This document shows, in pieces, positions 16,960 to 25,938 of a DNA stretch of 46,715 nucleotides. The stretch covers positions 1 to 46,715 of the forward strand of contig NZ_FMKA01000028.1 of the NCBI RefSeq assembly GCF_900096945.1, read 5' to 3'. The translations under genes and the position numbers were made by a program. The notes beneath the pieces are model-generated. The model saw nothing but the letters and a program-made list of their open reading frames with translations, ran no database searches and had not been told where the DNA came from. The stretch is from Anaerobium acetethylicum. Its GTDB lineage: Bacteria; Bacillota; Clostridia; Lachnospirales; Lachnospiraceae. The first letter of the stretch is position 1. Each line of letters starts with the position of its first letter.

Positions 16960-17904
16960 ATGAAATATATAGAGACACTGCGCGAGGGCGAGAGAGTAGC
17001 GGACATCTACCTGTGCAAATTTAAACAGTCGGCAATGACAAAGAATGGAAAGCCATATGAGACGGTAATCCTGCAGGACAAGACAGGAACAATCGATGCG
17101 AAAATATGGGATCCGAATTCACAGGGAATCGACGACTTTGAAGCCCTTGATTATATAGAGGTTATGGGGGATATCATATCCTTTAACGGTATATTGCAGC
17201 TGAACGTAAAGAGGATCAGGAAGTGCCGCGAAGGCGAATATGATCCGAAGGATTTCCTTCCGGTAAGCACAAAAGACATCGGCGAGATGTATGCCGAACT
17301 TACTGGTTATGTAAATAAGATTAAAAACGAATATCTTTCAAAGCTGGTAAACAGCTTTTTTATAGACGACGAGGAATTTGCAAAGGCATTCCAGTACCAT
17401 TCGGCAGCAAAAAGCGTGCACCACGGCTTTGTGGGTGGACTTCTGGAACATACGCTGGGTGTGGTAAAGCTTTGCGACTTCTATTCGAAGAACTATCCGA
17501 TCCTGAACAGGGACCTTCTTTTTTCGGCTGCCCTTTTCCACGATATCGGTAAGATGAAGGAAATATCAAGATTTCCGGAGAACGATTACACTGACGACGG
17601 CCAGCTTCTTGGCCACATCATGATCGGAACCATGCAGGTAGCAGAAAGAATTGGAACCATACCGGATTTCCCGGCGAAGCTTTCAAGCGAACTGCAGCAC
17701 TGCATACTTTCCCATCATGGAGAGCTGGAATTCGGCTCCCCTAAAAAGCCGGCAATACCGGAGGCGCTTGCCCTGAACTTTGCCGACAACACGGATGCGA
17801 AGCTGCAGACCATGACGGAAGTCCTTGGATCATCTGACGGAAAGCCTGAATGGCTGGGATACAACAGGCTGTTTGAATCGAATATCAGGAAGTCGAGCTT
17901 ATAA
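16960..17904 (+). CDS. yhaM: 3'-5' exoribonuclease YhaM
   Basis: Exoribonuclease/nuclease of 314 residues. It has an N-terminal OB-fold nucleic-acid-binding domain (about 10-90) and a metal-dependent HD domain with H164 (LLEHTLG) and H194-D195 (FHDIGK). The family end motif NRLFESNIR is present at the very C-terminus. The ATG at 16960 is chosen because GAAGGAGA precedes it; a TTG at 16945 would include that site in the coding region. The final twelve codons fall in the first unit of a 39-40 bp tandem repeat that continues past the stop toward rlmD. A possible hairpin (GTTCC/GGAAC, about 16902-16931) lies upstream. Confidence 0.94.
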   Translation: MKYIETLREGERVADIYLCKFKQSAMTKNGKPYETVILQDKTGTIDAKIWDPNSQGIDDFEALDYIEVMGDIISFNGILQLNVKRIRKCREGEYDPKDFLPVSTKDIGEMYAELTGYVNKIKNEYLSKLVNSFFIDDEEFAKAFQYHSAAKSVHHGFVGGLLEHTLGVVKLCDFYSKNYPILNRDLLFSAALFHDIGKMKEISRFPENDYTDDGQLLGHIMIGTMQVAERIGTIPDFPAKLSSELQHCILSHHGELEFGSPKKPAIPEALALNFADNTDAKLQTMTEVLGSSDGKPEWLGYNRLFESNIRKSSL

Positions 17905-17983
17905 GAGGCTTGTTGAGTCGAACATCAGGAAGTCGAGAAATAAAAGGCTGATTAAGCCGGATATCAGAAAGTCGGGCTGTAAA
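17866..17983 (+). repeat. Three tandem degenerate 39-40 bp repeats overlapping the yhaM 3' end
   Basis: Units begin at 17866, 17906 and 17945 and share AGGCT, then a short variable piece, then ATCAGGAAGTCG. A partial fourth (AGGTCTGAAAGG) starts at 17984. The first unit encodes the last residues of YhaM (RLFESNIRKS) and its stop. The later units are similar at the peptide level in another frame (RLVESNIRKS, RLIKPDIRKS), so coding sequence was duplicated into the gap before rlmD. Confidence 0.8.
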
Positions 17984-18006
17984 AGGTCTGAAAGGTGTGA
18001 AAACGA

Positions 18007-19371
18007 ATGGAATTCAAGAAAAATGAAATCGTAAAAATAGAGATCCTGGATATGGGGTCAGACGGAGAGGGAATCGGCAAGATTGACGGCTATCCCCTTT
18101 TCGTCAAGGATGCCGTGACCGGAGATGAGATAGAGGCCAGGGTCACCAAGGCCAAAAAGAACTACGGGTACGGAAGGCTCATGAAGATCCTGAAGCCATC
18201 CCCCCACCGGGTCGAACCGAAATGCGCCGTTGCGGCACAGTGCGGCGGCTGCCAGATCCAGGCCCTGGATTATGCGGAGCAGCTGAAATACAAGGAGAAC
18301 AAGGTCAGGAACCATCTCCAGAGGATCGGCGGCTTCGAAGATATCACCGTGCTTCCGATCATCGGCATGGAGGAGCCTTACCACTACAGGAACAAGGCCC
18401 AGTTCCCGGTTGGAACGGATAAGGATGGAAATATCATTACAGGATTCTATGCGGGAAGGACCCACAGCATCATCAGCAACACCGACTGCTGTCTCGGCGC
18501 GCCCGTCAACGAGGAAATCCTTAAAAAGATACTTGCCTTCATGAATGAGAACCACGTGAAACCCTATAATGAGGAAAATGGAGAAGGTCTTGTGCGTCAC
18601 ATCCTGATCCGCTACGGCTTCACGACAAAGGAAATCATGGTATGCGTGGTCATAAACGGACGAAGGCTCCCGTCAGCGGAAAAGCTGGTGGAAAGCCTGT
18701 GCGAGATCCCGGGAATGACAAGCATTTCAATCAACATCAATAAGAAGGCGACCAATGTGATCCTTGGAACCGAGGTGGTCAACCTCTGGGGAAGCGACAC
18801 CATCACCGACTACATCGGCGATGTGAAATACCAGATTTCCCCGCTTTCTTTCTATCAGATCAACCCTGTACAGACAAGGAAACTCTACGAGACAGCCCTT
18901 GATTATGCAGGACTCACCGGAAACGAGACGGTGTGGGACCTCTACTGCGGAATCGGAACCATATCGCTTTTCCTTGCAAAAAAGGCAAAGCAGGTATACG
19001 GCGTCGAGATCGTGCCCGAGGCAATCGCCGATGCGAAGAGCAACGCAAAACTGAACGGCATCAGCAATGCGGAATTTTACGTGGGCAAGGCTGAGGAAGT
19101 GCTGCCTGAAAAATATAAAAATGAGAATATTCATGCAGACGTCATCGTCGTTGACCCGCCGAGGAAGGGCTGTGAAGAAAGCCTCCTGGAAACCATCGTG
19201 CAGATGAATCCGGCGAGGGTCGTGTATGTGTCCTGCGATTCGGCAACGCTGGCGAGGGATCTGAAGTATCTCTGCGAGAGGGGATATGGGATTGAGAAGG
19301 TGCAGCCGGTTGATATGTTCCCAATGACTGTGCATGTTGAGACAGTAGTGTTGCTCTCGAAGAAGCCTTGA
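18007..19371 (+). CDS. rlmD: 23S rRNA (uracil-1939-C5)-methyltransferase RlmD
   Basis: rRNA methyltransferase of 454 residues using SAM. An N-terminal TRAM domain (about 5-60) is followed by the [4Fe-4S] ligands C73-x5-C79-x2-C82 with a further cysteine pair near 159-160 (NTDCC), the SAM-binding fold (VWDLYCGIGTISL, GVEIV), the DPPRKGC loop and the nucleophilic cysteine in VYVSCDSATLARDL. It ends with the conserved MFPMTVHVETVVLLS string. It is intact here, but partial copies of that 3' end or of an alternative tail occur at 36149, 39213 and 40265, and mobile-element debris begins right after its terminator. That makes its 3' end the likely integration site for the accessory region. Confidence 0.96.
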   Translation: MEFKKNEIVKIEILDMGSDGEGIGKIDGYPLFVKDAVTGDEIEARVTKAKKNYGYGRLMKILKPSPHRVEPKCAVAAQCGGCQIQALDYAEQLKYKENKVRNHLQRIGGFEDITVLPIIGMEEPYHYRNKAQFPVGTDKDGNIITGFYAGRTHSIISNTDCCLGAPVNEEILKKILAFMNENHVKPYNEENGEGLVRHILIRYGFTTKEIMVCVVINGRRLPSAEKLVESLCEIPGMTSISININKKATNVILGTEVVNLWGSDTITDYIGDVKYQISPLSFYQINPVQTRKLYETALDYAGLTGNETVWDLYCGIGTISLFLAKKAKQVYGVEIVPEAIADAKSNAKLNGISNAEFYVGKAEEVLPEKYKNENIHADVIVVDPPRKGCEESLLETIVQMNPARVVYVSCDSATLARDLKYLCERGYGIEKVQPVDMFPMTVHVETVVLLSKKP

Positions 19372-19471
19372 TTTCATGCGGGTTAGCGGGCTTTTGTGAA
19401 GAATATGAACCTGTGTTTTTAGTAGATAGAAATGTGTAAAAATGGCTGAAAACAGCAGGGGTGTTAAAATG

Positions 19472-19520
19472 AATACCTGATGGCGGACCTTGAGAGGCGT
19501 GCGCTGTCAGGTATTTTTTT
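19472..19520 (+). terminator. Terminator after rlmD
   Basis: AATACCTGA at 19472-19480 pairs perfectly with TCAGGTATT at 19507-19515 and runs into T7. The 26-base interior may fold further. It marks the end of the core-genome block. Confidence 0.7.
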
Positions 19521-19598
19521 GTCTGCAGCTATGGAATCCAATCTAAAATCAGGAGCTTATCTATCAGAGGTAAATTCATTGTGAAGGAGGTTATTATC

Positions 19599-19765
19599 AT
19601 GACCAAGTATCGTGAAATTCTCAGACTGAAAAACCTGGGATTCTGCGAACGGATAACAGTGCACTCTGTGTACTATGTTCCAGAAATACCGTGTCAAAAA
19701 TTCTGAAACGTGCCAACGAGATAGATATCTCATGGCTGCTTCCTGAAGAGCTTGCAGATACGTAG
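19599..19765 (+). pseudogene. IS21-family transposase (IstA) N-terminal remnant, frameshifted
   Basis: From the ATG at 19599 (AAGGAGG site upstream) the frame reads MTKYREILRLKNLGF, the start of IS21-type IstA. It then shifts; the continuation NTVSKILKRANEIDISW ... LLPEELADT reads in another frame to a TAG at about 19765. This is the helix-turn-helix part only. The rest of IstA and all of IstB are missing. It is a dead fragment next to the rlmD terminator. Confidence 0.75.
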
Positions 19766-19766
19766 T

Positions 19767-20059
19767 TTTTATATTAAAGATGACCATGAAGCGATTATAG
19801 AACCAGAGGTCTGGCAATGTTCAGAACGGTATAGGGTAAAAGGAGTCAGGGGATGCACCAATCGGCATATTGATGAAGAGAATTTGCATCAGATTTTTAT
19901 TGAAGCCTGGAATGGAATTGTTGCAGAGAAAAAAGCATATATCAAGAAGTGGAAACAGACCATATGCTGGCAGTACTGAATTATATGAAGATATTTCCGG
20001 ACGGAAAGGTGGTAGTAAGGTTTTTAGAGGGAAGTGAAATAGCAATTCAATGTGAATAA
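19767..20059 (+). pseudogene. Serine recombinase C-terminal remnant, broken
   Basis: Two pieces of a large serine recombinase remain. The first (to the TGA at 19979) reads DDHEAIIEPEVW, then ERYRVKGVRGCTNRHIDEE and IFIEAWNGIVAEKKAY, which match the zinc-ribbon/C-terminal part of clostridial site-specific recombinases. The second (19985-20059, different frame) reads KIFPDGKVVVRFLEGSEI, the usual C-terminal end. The catalytic N-terminal domain is absent. This type of recombinase mobilises integrative elements, so it may be the relic of the element that brought in the island. Confidence 0.7.
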
Positions 20060-20089
20060 GGTAAAAAGTCGGCAGGTGAGGATTACCAT

Positions 20090-20484
20090 GAATACATTAA
20101 ACCTGGTGTTGACCAGCTGGTATCTTTATGCCGTGATAACGGATTTCCTTGCGCTGTTTCTCCGGAACTTGGCAAATTTCGCAGTCCGGAGAAAAGATCG
20201 ACTGCTACCCATACGCGACGCTGATTATGGCCGATTTGCTGTTGTATATTCCGAAATATCAGGATTCCAAGGTTGCGGCCTTCTCTGTGAAAGTTCTGCT
20301 GAGCCTGTGGGAAAACAGCCTTTCGCAGCATCCGTATATGTGCTACATGGGAACGGACTTCCGCAAGCTGAAAGCGCCGTCCTTCTGGAATGATATTGTC
20401 AGCGTAGCCGGAGTTTTGAGTAAATACGAGTTTGTCCGATATGCTTGGAATTGTATGAAAAGAGGAAATGGTAGGCAGAAGTGA
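20090..20484 (+). pseudogene. Frameshifted C-terminal remnant of an uncharacterised gene
   Basis: Coding-like sequence in two frames: EYIKPGVDQLVSLCRDNGFP ... ELGKFRSPEK from about 20090 to 20200, then DCYPYATLIMADLLLYIP, ENSLSQHPYMCYMGTDFRKL and APSFWNDIVSVAGVLSKYEF to the stop at 20484. The joined peptide looks like the C-terminal half of an uncharacterised clostridial family with a squalene-cyclase/prenyltransferase-like helical fold, but this is from memory of motif appearance and is uncertain. Start and N-terminal half are missing. It converges on the double LysR gene. Confidence 0.45.
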
Positions 20485-20494
20485 TGGTTGCCTG

Positions 20495-22414
20495 CTATTT
20501 CCCCTTAATAAAATATGTTTGAAGGTTTTTATTAAGTAACTGTGCAAGTTTTTTTGCTGAAGGCGGTAAGGCACGGCTTGGGTGATGGGACAGCATCAGA
20601 TGATATTCCTGCGGTTGTTTAAATGGAATACTGCGTTTTGCTGCTTCGGAGGAGAGTTGATCTACAGGCAGTACAGAGTCAGCGATTCCTTCGGCAGCCA
20701 GGTGAAGAAGGATGCTTATATTGGCTTCGCAGGTGATTTCAGCAGGTGATTCATATAGATCTGTAAAGATACGAACCTGTTCTTCTCTGAGAGAACTCCC
20801 CTTTTGGCATAACATGACCTGTCCAGGAGATATGGAGCGATTCAGTAGTATAGCGTCCTGCGCCTTAGTCATGGATGCTTGTGTAGGGTTACAATATACT
20901 AATTCACTCTTTGCGATAATCTGGCATTCCAGAACAGGATGCTTAGGCGAACAGGAAAAATATAAACCAAAATCAGCAGAAGCATTTTGTAAAGATTCTT
21001 CGATATCATGTCTGCTGGTTTCACTGACAAAGAGCTTGACATCTGGAAACAAATCGTGGAATTGTCGTTTGATCTGTTCTTCAATGTATTTTGCAAGCCC
21101 AAAGTCGCACTGAAGATAGATGCCGCCTCCGTGACCGATACGGTAAGAATGCAGATGCGTTTCCATGTCCATAACAAATTGTAGAATATTACGCGATGAG
21201 TTTACGAAGACCTTGCCCGCATTCGTAGGCATCAAGCGGTTATGGACCCTGGTAAATAGCTGGGTACATAGCTTGCTTTCGACATTTCTAAGATATCTGG
21301 ATAGCATGGGCTGGGTCAGGTAGAACTTTTCAGCGGCGCGGGTCAGGCTCTTTTCATCTACGATGGCAATAATGTATTGCAGTAACTGCGTATTTAGGTT
21401 GATTTCAGGAGCTACGTGAGGGGGCGTAATCGTGGTGCCATCAGAAGCAGGGGAATTCGCAATTGACGTGCTGTCGGAGTCCGCGTTGACGCAGTTAAGC
21501 AGGTCCGTCACCTCGCTTGAGGGTATGGCAGAATAGCGGGAATCAGACAGCCTCTCCCTAATTAACAGTCCGGCAAGATAGCGCTCGGGTTCTGTCAGCG
21601 TATGCCCGAGAGGATAGCGAATGTGCAGCGTCTGATTGACAGGCGGGTCTAAGGGTCTGTATGCCAGTTCCCTGCACGGGAATACATGTGCATGAGACAC
21701 AAGGCCTGCTCCTACTGCCTGATGCAGCATAGAATCAATGAGTATGACGTCATTGGATTCAAATGCTATCACAGGGTTAAAGCCTGCCTCTTTAAATAAT
21801 TCTTCCGCAAGAATACGGATACTATGATTCTTTCCCTGTAGTACAAAAGGAGTGTCAGACAGATCTGCGAGTCGTATCTGCTCAACATTTGATAAGGGAT
21901 GGGATATGGGCAGCGACACAAGAAGCTCCTCATACGCTATGGGGATGTCTGTAATCTTGTCCGAAGAGGTGCCAGATCCGATAGCAATATCGATTTGACC
22001 CCGCGCGATAGCGCCTGCCTGCTCGCTTGCATATAGTTCCGTTAAGGATAAGGATACATTTGGATAGCGCCTGGAAAACTCATTATAGATTCTGCTATAG
22101 ATAATAGCGCCTCGGTTAGGAGCGGTAGCAAGTCGAATCCTGATGTGATTACTATCTGTCAGTGCACGTATAGTCTGCTGCATACGCGTCTGCTCATCCA
22201 GGATTTTTTGGGCACAACCTAATATGTACCTTCCTATTGCGGTTGGCGTCAGTTGTCTGCGATACCTTAAAAAGATTAGAAAACCAAGAGAGTCTTCATA
22301 GTCTGTGAGGAATTTGCTTAAAGCAGGCTGAGAGATTCCCAGGATAGCACTGGCTTTGGATAAGCTGCTTTGTTCCGCTATGGTGACAAGATAATAAAGC
22401 TGTCGAGTTGTCAT
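20495..22414 (-). CDS. Tandem LysR-LysR fusion transcriptional regulator
   Basis: One uninterrupted frame of 639 residues encodes two complete LysR-type regulators end to end. Module 1: winged helix-turn-helix at about 1-60 (LSKASAILGISQPALSKFL) and a periplasmic-binding-protein-like effector domain at about 92-285. A Ser/Thr/Pro-rich linker covers about 297-338. Module 2: a second helix-turn-helix at about 341-400 (LTRAAEKFYLTQPMLSRYL) and a second effector domain at about 414-625. A normal LysR protein is about 300 residues. It is divergent from tctC across a 332-base gap, so it is the expected regulator of the TTT/pectin operon. An AGAGGA site precedes the ATG. DNA binding as a pseudo-dimer is plausible but inferred. 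Confidence 0.9.
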   Translation of the reverse strand: MTTRQLYYLVTIAEQSSLSKASAILGISQPALSKFLTDYEDSLGFLIFLRYRRQLTPTAIGRYILGCAQKILDEQTRMQQTIRALTDSNHIRIRLATAPNRGAIIYSRIYNEFSRRYPNVSLSLTELYASEQAGAIARGQIDIAIGSGTSSDKITDIPIAYEELLVSLPISHPLSNVEQIRLADLSDTPFVLQGKNHSIRILAEELFKEAGFNPVIAFESNDVILIDSMLHQAVGAGLVSHAHVFPCRELAYRPLDPPVNQTLHIRYPLGHTLTEPERYLAGLLIRERLSDSRYSAIPSSEVTDLLNCVNADSDSTSIANSPASDGTTITPPHVAPEINLNTQLLQYIIAIVDEKSLTRAAEKFYLTQPMLSRYLRNVESKLCTQLFTRVHNRLMPTNAGKVFVNSSRNILQFVMDMETHLHSYRIGHGGGIYLQCDFGLAKYIEEQIKRQFHDLFPDVKLFVSETSRHDIEESLQNASADFGLYFSCSPKHPVLECQIIAKSELVYCNPTQASMTKAQDAILLNRSISPGQVMLCQKGSSLREEQVRIFTDLYESPAEITCEANISILLHLAAEGIADSVLPVDQLSSEAAKRSIPFKQPQEYHLMLSHHPSRALPPSAKKLAQLLNKNLQTYFIKGK

Positions 22415-22524
22415 GATTTCCTCTTTTCTTTTTCTGCAAGATGCATTTTACTATTGTCCATGCCTAGGTTTTACAAACTGAAATACACAAAAGGCAATAT
22501 CCTGGCAAATACATAGGGGGCAGT

Positions 22525-22644
22525 ATTGTACGAATTATCTACATTGTACTAAATTCTATAGCAGAATGCAAATTCCATAACTAAAGTGGTATGAAAGACA
22601 TAATTTTTTGCGGCTGGTAAACCTAGTAGTACACAGTATATAAT
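22525..22644 (+). promoter_or_regulatory. tctC promoter region with direct repeat ATTGTAC
   Basis: The 332-base divergent gap has no open frame. ATTGTAC occurs at 22525-22531 and again at 22543-22549, 18 bases apart (close to two helical turns), a plausible binding site for the adjacent LysR-LysR regulator. A good -10 (TATAAT, 22639-22644) lies about 100 bases before tctC; no convincing -35 precedes it, as is common for activator-dependent promoters. Confidence 0.45.
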
Positions 22645-22746
22645 GTAAACACAAGACAGGGGTGCTGTTAATAATTATTAATGGTTGTAAATGCCTGTAA
22701 ATCAACAAAAAACAGATGTAAAAAAAGTGTATAAGGAGAGAGTATT

Positions 22747-23820
22747 ATGAAAAAGAGCATTAAGAGTATCTTAGCCGCAGGACTTATTGCAGCAATGGCA
22801 GCAAGCATGAGCGCTTGTGGTGCCTCGAACGAATCTTCAACAGCTGCATCAGCAGACAAAGCAGCAGACACAGCAGCAGAAGCAACAGCTTCAGCAGATG
22901 ACATCGGATTTGCAAAGGATGAGACGATTACACTTGTTGTACCTGGTAAAGCAGGTGGTGGTTCGGATTTGGGTATTCGTTACTACAGCGAAGGCCTTAA
23001 TCGTATCTACGGATTAAAGACAACGGTAACCAACTACGACAGCAATACCATAGGCCATCAGACGGTAGCTTCTGCTAAGCCGGATGGTACAACACTTACG
23101 GTTGCAACATCAGCACTGAACATTCAGTACATTACAGGAAATGCAGAAGTAAATCCTATGAAGGACTTTACAGTAATCGCCTGTCTTCAGGATAACGGTT
23201 TCTCAACACTTGCAGTCCCAGCAGATGCGCCATACGATGATTTTGCGGGCTTTGTAGATTATGCAAAGGCTCATCCGGGTGAGTTGAATGCAGGTATGCC
23301 GGCAGCAGGAGCGAACACAATCCTTTTTGGTGTGATCACAAAGGCAACTGGAATCGAGCTTAACTCAGTTGAGTGTGCTTCTGAGTCGGATCGTCTTACA
23401 AACCTTGCAGGTGGTTTTATTGATATCGGTGTTGTAGGCGTTGGCAATGCTGTTGAATATGAGAAAGCTGGTAAAATTAAGGTTATTGGTACTGTATCAA
23501 GTGATGGAACAACAATCTCAGAGTATCCGGAGACACTACCGGACAATTACAAGACATTACAGGAGCAGGGCTTTGACGATTGCTACCTTGCGGTGTTCCA
23601 TTATCTCCTTGGACCAGCAGGGATGGATGAAACGATGGTTAAGAACATGAACGCTGCAATGCAGGCCGTATGCGAGGACTCAACTGTAAGCGATGGAATT
23701 GCAAGCGTTGGCAACATTCCGGGATGGCATGACCTTGAAGAATCTCAAAAGATCCAGGAGGAAGAGTATGCACAGGATGTAGAAATTTCAAAAGATTTAG
23801 GATTATTTGTACAAGAATAA
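22747..23820 (+). CDS. tctC: Tripartite tricarboxylate transporter substrate-binding lipoprotein (TctC/Bug family)
   Basis: Extracellular solute receptor of 357 residues for a TTT transporter. A lipoprotein signal peptide ends at the lipobox SMSAC with C24 as the lipidated cysteine, followed by an Ala/Ser/Thr/Asp-rich tether (to about 58) and a Bug-type two-lobed binding fold (TITLVVPGKAGGGSDLGIRYY, then GELNAGMPAAGAN). The family binds carboxylated ligands such as citrate, other di- and tricarboxylates and aromatic acids. Here the neighbours point to a uronate or uronide. It is the first gene of the operon; a stem-loop follows before tctB, likely favouring high receptor dosage. Confidence 0.93.
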   Translation: MKKSIKSILAAGLIAAMAASMSACGASNESSTAASADKAADTAAEATASADDIGFAKDETITLVVPGKAGGGSDLGIRYYSEGLNRIYGLKTTVTNYDSNTIGHQTVASAKPDGTTLTVATSALNIQYITGNAEVNPMKDFTVIACLQDNGFSTLAVPADAPYDDFAGFVDYAKAHPGELNAGMPAAGANTILFGVITKATGIELNSVECASESDRLTNLAGGFIDIGVVGVGNAVEYEKAGKIKVIGTVSSDGTTISEYPETLPDNYKTLQEQGFDDCYLAVFHYLLGPAGMDETMVKNMNAAMQAVCEDSTVSDGIASVGNIPGWHDLEESQKIQEEEYAQDVEISKDLGLFVQE

Positions 23821-23854
23821 TCCGTATTCTATTCATAATGGCGACAATTCAGAT

Positions 23855-23882
23855 GTCCTGGGGGTGTATTTTCTCCCAGGAC
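23855..23882 (+). promoter_or_regulatory. Stem-loop between tctC and tctB
   Basis: A perfect 8-bp stem GTCCTGGG / CCCAGGAC with a 12-base loop and no T-run. It sits after the receptor gene and before the membrane genes, the usual place for an mRNA-stabilising or partially attenuating hairpin that yields more binding protein than permease. Confidence 0.55.
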
Positions 23883-23904
23883 ATAATAAAAGAGGGAGAT
23901 TTAT

Positions 23905-24372
23905 ATGAAACTAAGAAGAGACACTACAACAGGTATTGTAGGTCTGATCGGATGTGCTTTCTTTGCAGTATACATCCAGTTTATTAAGATGCCTGCAAAG
24001 CTTCTGGAACCAGGACCAAGATTATTACCATATGTATCAATTGTACTAATAGCTATGAGTGCCGTTGCCCTGATCGTTAAGGGGGTGAAGGAGCACAAGA
24101 TTGAAGAAAAACCATATTTCCCAAAGGGCGGAATTCTGAAGATTACAAAGAGCTTCCTTATGCTCGTTGTCTATGCGATTGCGATGACATACTTAGGATT
24201 TGTAATTACGACACCATTTGCAACTTATGCATTTATCTATGACCTGAAGGGTAATAGTGAGATTAAGCCAATTGTTGCAATTATTATATCAATCCTTGTT
24301 ACAGCTTGCCTGTATGCCATGTTTGTGTATGGTTTTCAAATCAAGCTGCCAGCAGGCGTACTATTTGACTAA
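23905..24372 (+). CDS. tctB: TTT transporter small membrane subunit TctB
   Basis: Small integral membrane protein of 155 residues with four hydrophobic helices (about 10-27, 38-57, 75-98 and 113-143), the TctB layout. It contributes the poorly conserved 4-TM subunit of the tripartite carrier. GAGGGAG precedes the start. It lies 14 bases before tctA, with which it forms the permease. Confidence 0.87.
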   Translation: MKLRRDTTTGIVGLIGCAFFAVYIQFIKMPAKLLEPGPRLLPYVSIVLIAMSAVALIVKGVKEHKIEEKPYFPKGGILKITKSFLMLVVYAIAMTYLGFVITTPFATYAFIYDLKGNSEIKPIVAIIISILVTACLYAMFVYGFQIKLPAGVLFD

Positions 24373-24386
24373 GGAGGAGCAAAAAA

Positions 24387-25916
24387 ATGACAGCATATAT
24401 GCATGCATTATCAATCTGTCTTCAACCAAATAATATGCTTCTGATCGTAGCCATGGTTTCCCTTGGTATCGTATTCGGAGCTATCCCGGGCCTTTCAGCA
24501 ACCCTTGGTATCGCATTATTGCTACCTGTTACATTTGGCCTTTCTGCAGAGACATCCTTTGTATTGTTGCTTTCAATCTGGATTGGTGGGGTGTCGGGAG
24601 CTTTTATCTCAGCGGTTTTGATTGGTATACCCGGTTCCTCATCGGCCATCGCTACCTGCTTTGATGGGTTTCCGATGACGAAGAATGGACAGGCCGGTAA
24701 GGCACTTGGTATCGGTATGACAGCTTCCTTTATTGGAACCGTAGGCTCTGTTGCTATTGCTACAGTTCTTTCGCATGTTATTGCAGAGTTCGCTCTGCAT
24801 CTGGGACCATGGGAGTATTTCTCACTGTGCTTTTGCGCCATCACCTTGATAACTTCCCTTTCTAAGGGCAACATCTTCAAGGGGATCATGGCGGCAGGTA
24901 TCGGTCTGTTGATGGGTAGTATCGGTATGGACCCAATTAATGGTTCCACTCGTTTTACTTTTGGAAATGCTTACTTAAGCTCTGGTATTAGCACGGTAGC
25001 TCAGATGCTTGGTATGTTCGCTATCTGTCAGATTATCCGTGATTCTGCCAAGGGCGAAGCAAAGATGCCAGCTGCAGATGCAGGTAAGATGAAGGGACTT
25101 GGCATTAAATTTAAGGATATTTTTGAAAATATCAAAAGCATTGTTTTTGCATTTGTTACTGGGTTGTGGATCGGTTTCCTTCCAGGTATGGGTTCCGGTA
25201 TCTCGAACATGGTTGCTTACGGCTATGCAAAGAGCATAAGCAAGAATCCAGAGAGCTTCGGTAAGGGTAACCCGGCCGGTGTATGGGCTTCAGAGACAGC
25301 CAATAATGCTTCTATCGGTGGAGCATTGATTCCAATGATGGCACTTGGTATTCCGGGAGATGGAATTACAGCTATGTTGATTGCAGGTCTTACGATTCAT
25401 GGATTACAGGCAGGACCATTGTTTATGTCTGAACAGCCAGAACTTGCCAGCCTGATTTTTGCCTGTGTCATGGTTGCGGCTGTTGTTACCTACTTTGTAC
25501 AGATTCTGACGAAGCGTTGGTTTCCGTATATTTTGAAGGTTCCTTATCATTATTTATATACAGTGATTCTTGTAATCTGTTTTATAGGAGGATATGGAAT
25601 ATCTAACACGATGTTCAATATTTATGTTATGTTGGCACTTTGTTTTCTTGCTATATTTATGAGTATGGCAGGTCTGCCAACCTCTCCACTTGTGCTTGCA
25701 TTTATTTTATCAAGTAAGTTAGAGAAATATTTCCGTCAGGGAATCAGCTATGCACATGGCAGCTACGAGGAGTTCATCACAAGACCAATCTCAGCAATTC
25801 TGTTGCTTGTATCGTTATTCTGCCTGGTATGGCCAATTATCTCAGATTACAGAAAGCAGAAAAAAGTGGCTTTGGCAAATGTAGCAATGACTGAGAATGC
25901 AGCTTGTGATGACTGA
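24387..25916 (+). CDS. tctA: TTT transporter large membrane subunit TctA
   Basis: Permease of 509 residues with about 11-12 transmembrane helices, the usual TctA length. Characteristic glycine-rich loops are present: GAIPGLSATLGIALLLP (about 32-48), GVSGAFISAVLIGIPGSSSA, ETANNASIGGALIPMMALGIPGD (split; about 305-330) and GLPTSPLVLAF. Import is driven by the ion gradient, with TctC delivering substrate. AAGGAGGAG precedes the start. It is followed 22 bases later by an esterase gene in the same operon. Confidence 0.95.
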   Translation: MTAYMHALSICLQPNNMLLIVAMVSLGIVFGAIPGLSATLGIALLLPVTFGLSAETSFVLLLSIWIGGVSGAFISAVLIGIPGSSSAIATCFDGFPMTKNGQAGKALGIGMTASFIGTVGSVAIATVLSHVIAEFALHLGPWEYFSLCFCAITLITSLSKGNIFKGIMAAGIGLLMGSIGMDPINGSTRFTFGNAYLSSGISTVAQMLGMFAICQIIRDSAKGEAKMPAADAGKMKGLGIKFKDIFENIKSIVFAFVTGLWIGFLPGMGSGISNMVAYGYAKSISKNPESFGKGNPAGVWASETANNASIGGALIPMMALGIPGDGITAMLIAGLTIHGLQAGPLFMSEQPELASLIFACVMVAAVVTYFVQILTKRWFPYILKVPYHYLYTVILVICFIGGYGISNTMFNIYVMLALCFLAIFMSMAGLPTSPLVLAFILSSKLEKYFRQGISYAHGSYEEFITRPISAILLLVSLFCLVWPIISDYRKQKKVALANVAMTENAACDD

Positions 25917-25938
25917 TTGAAATGAGATAGTTAAGAAA

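Noticed and set aside
17866-18005. CRISPR-like array
   Set aside because: Units are contiguous 39-40 base direct repeats derived from yhaM coding sequence, with no unique spacers and no cas genes.
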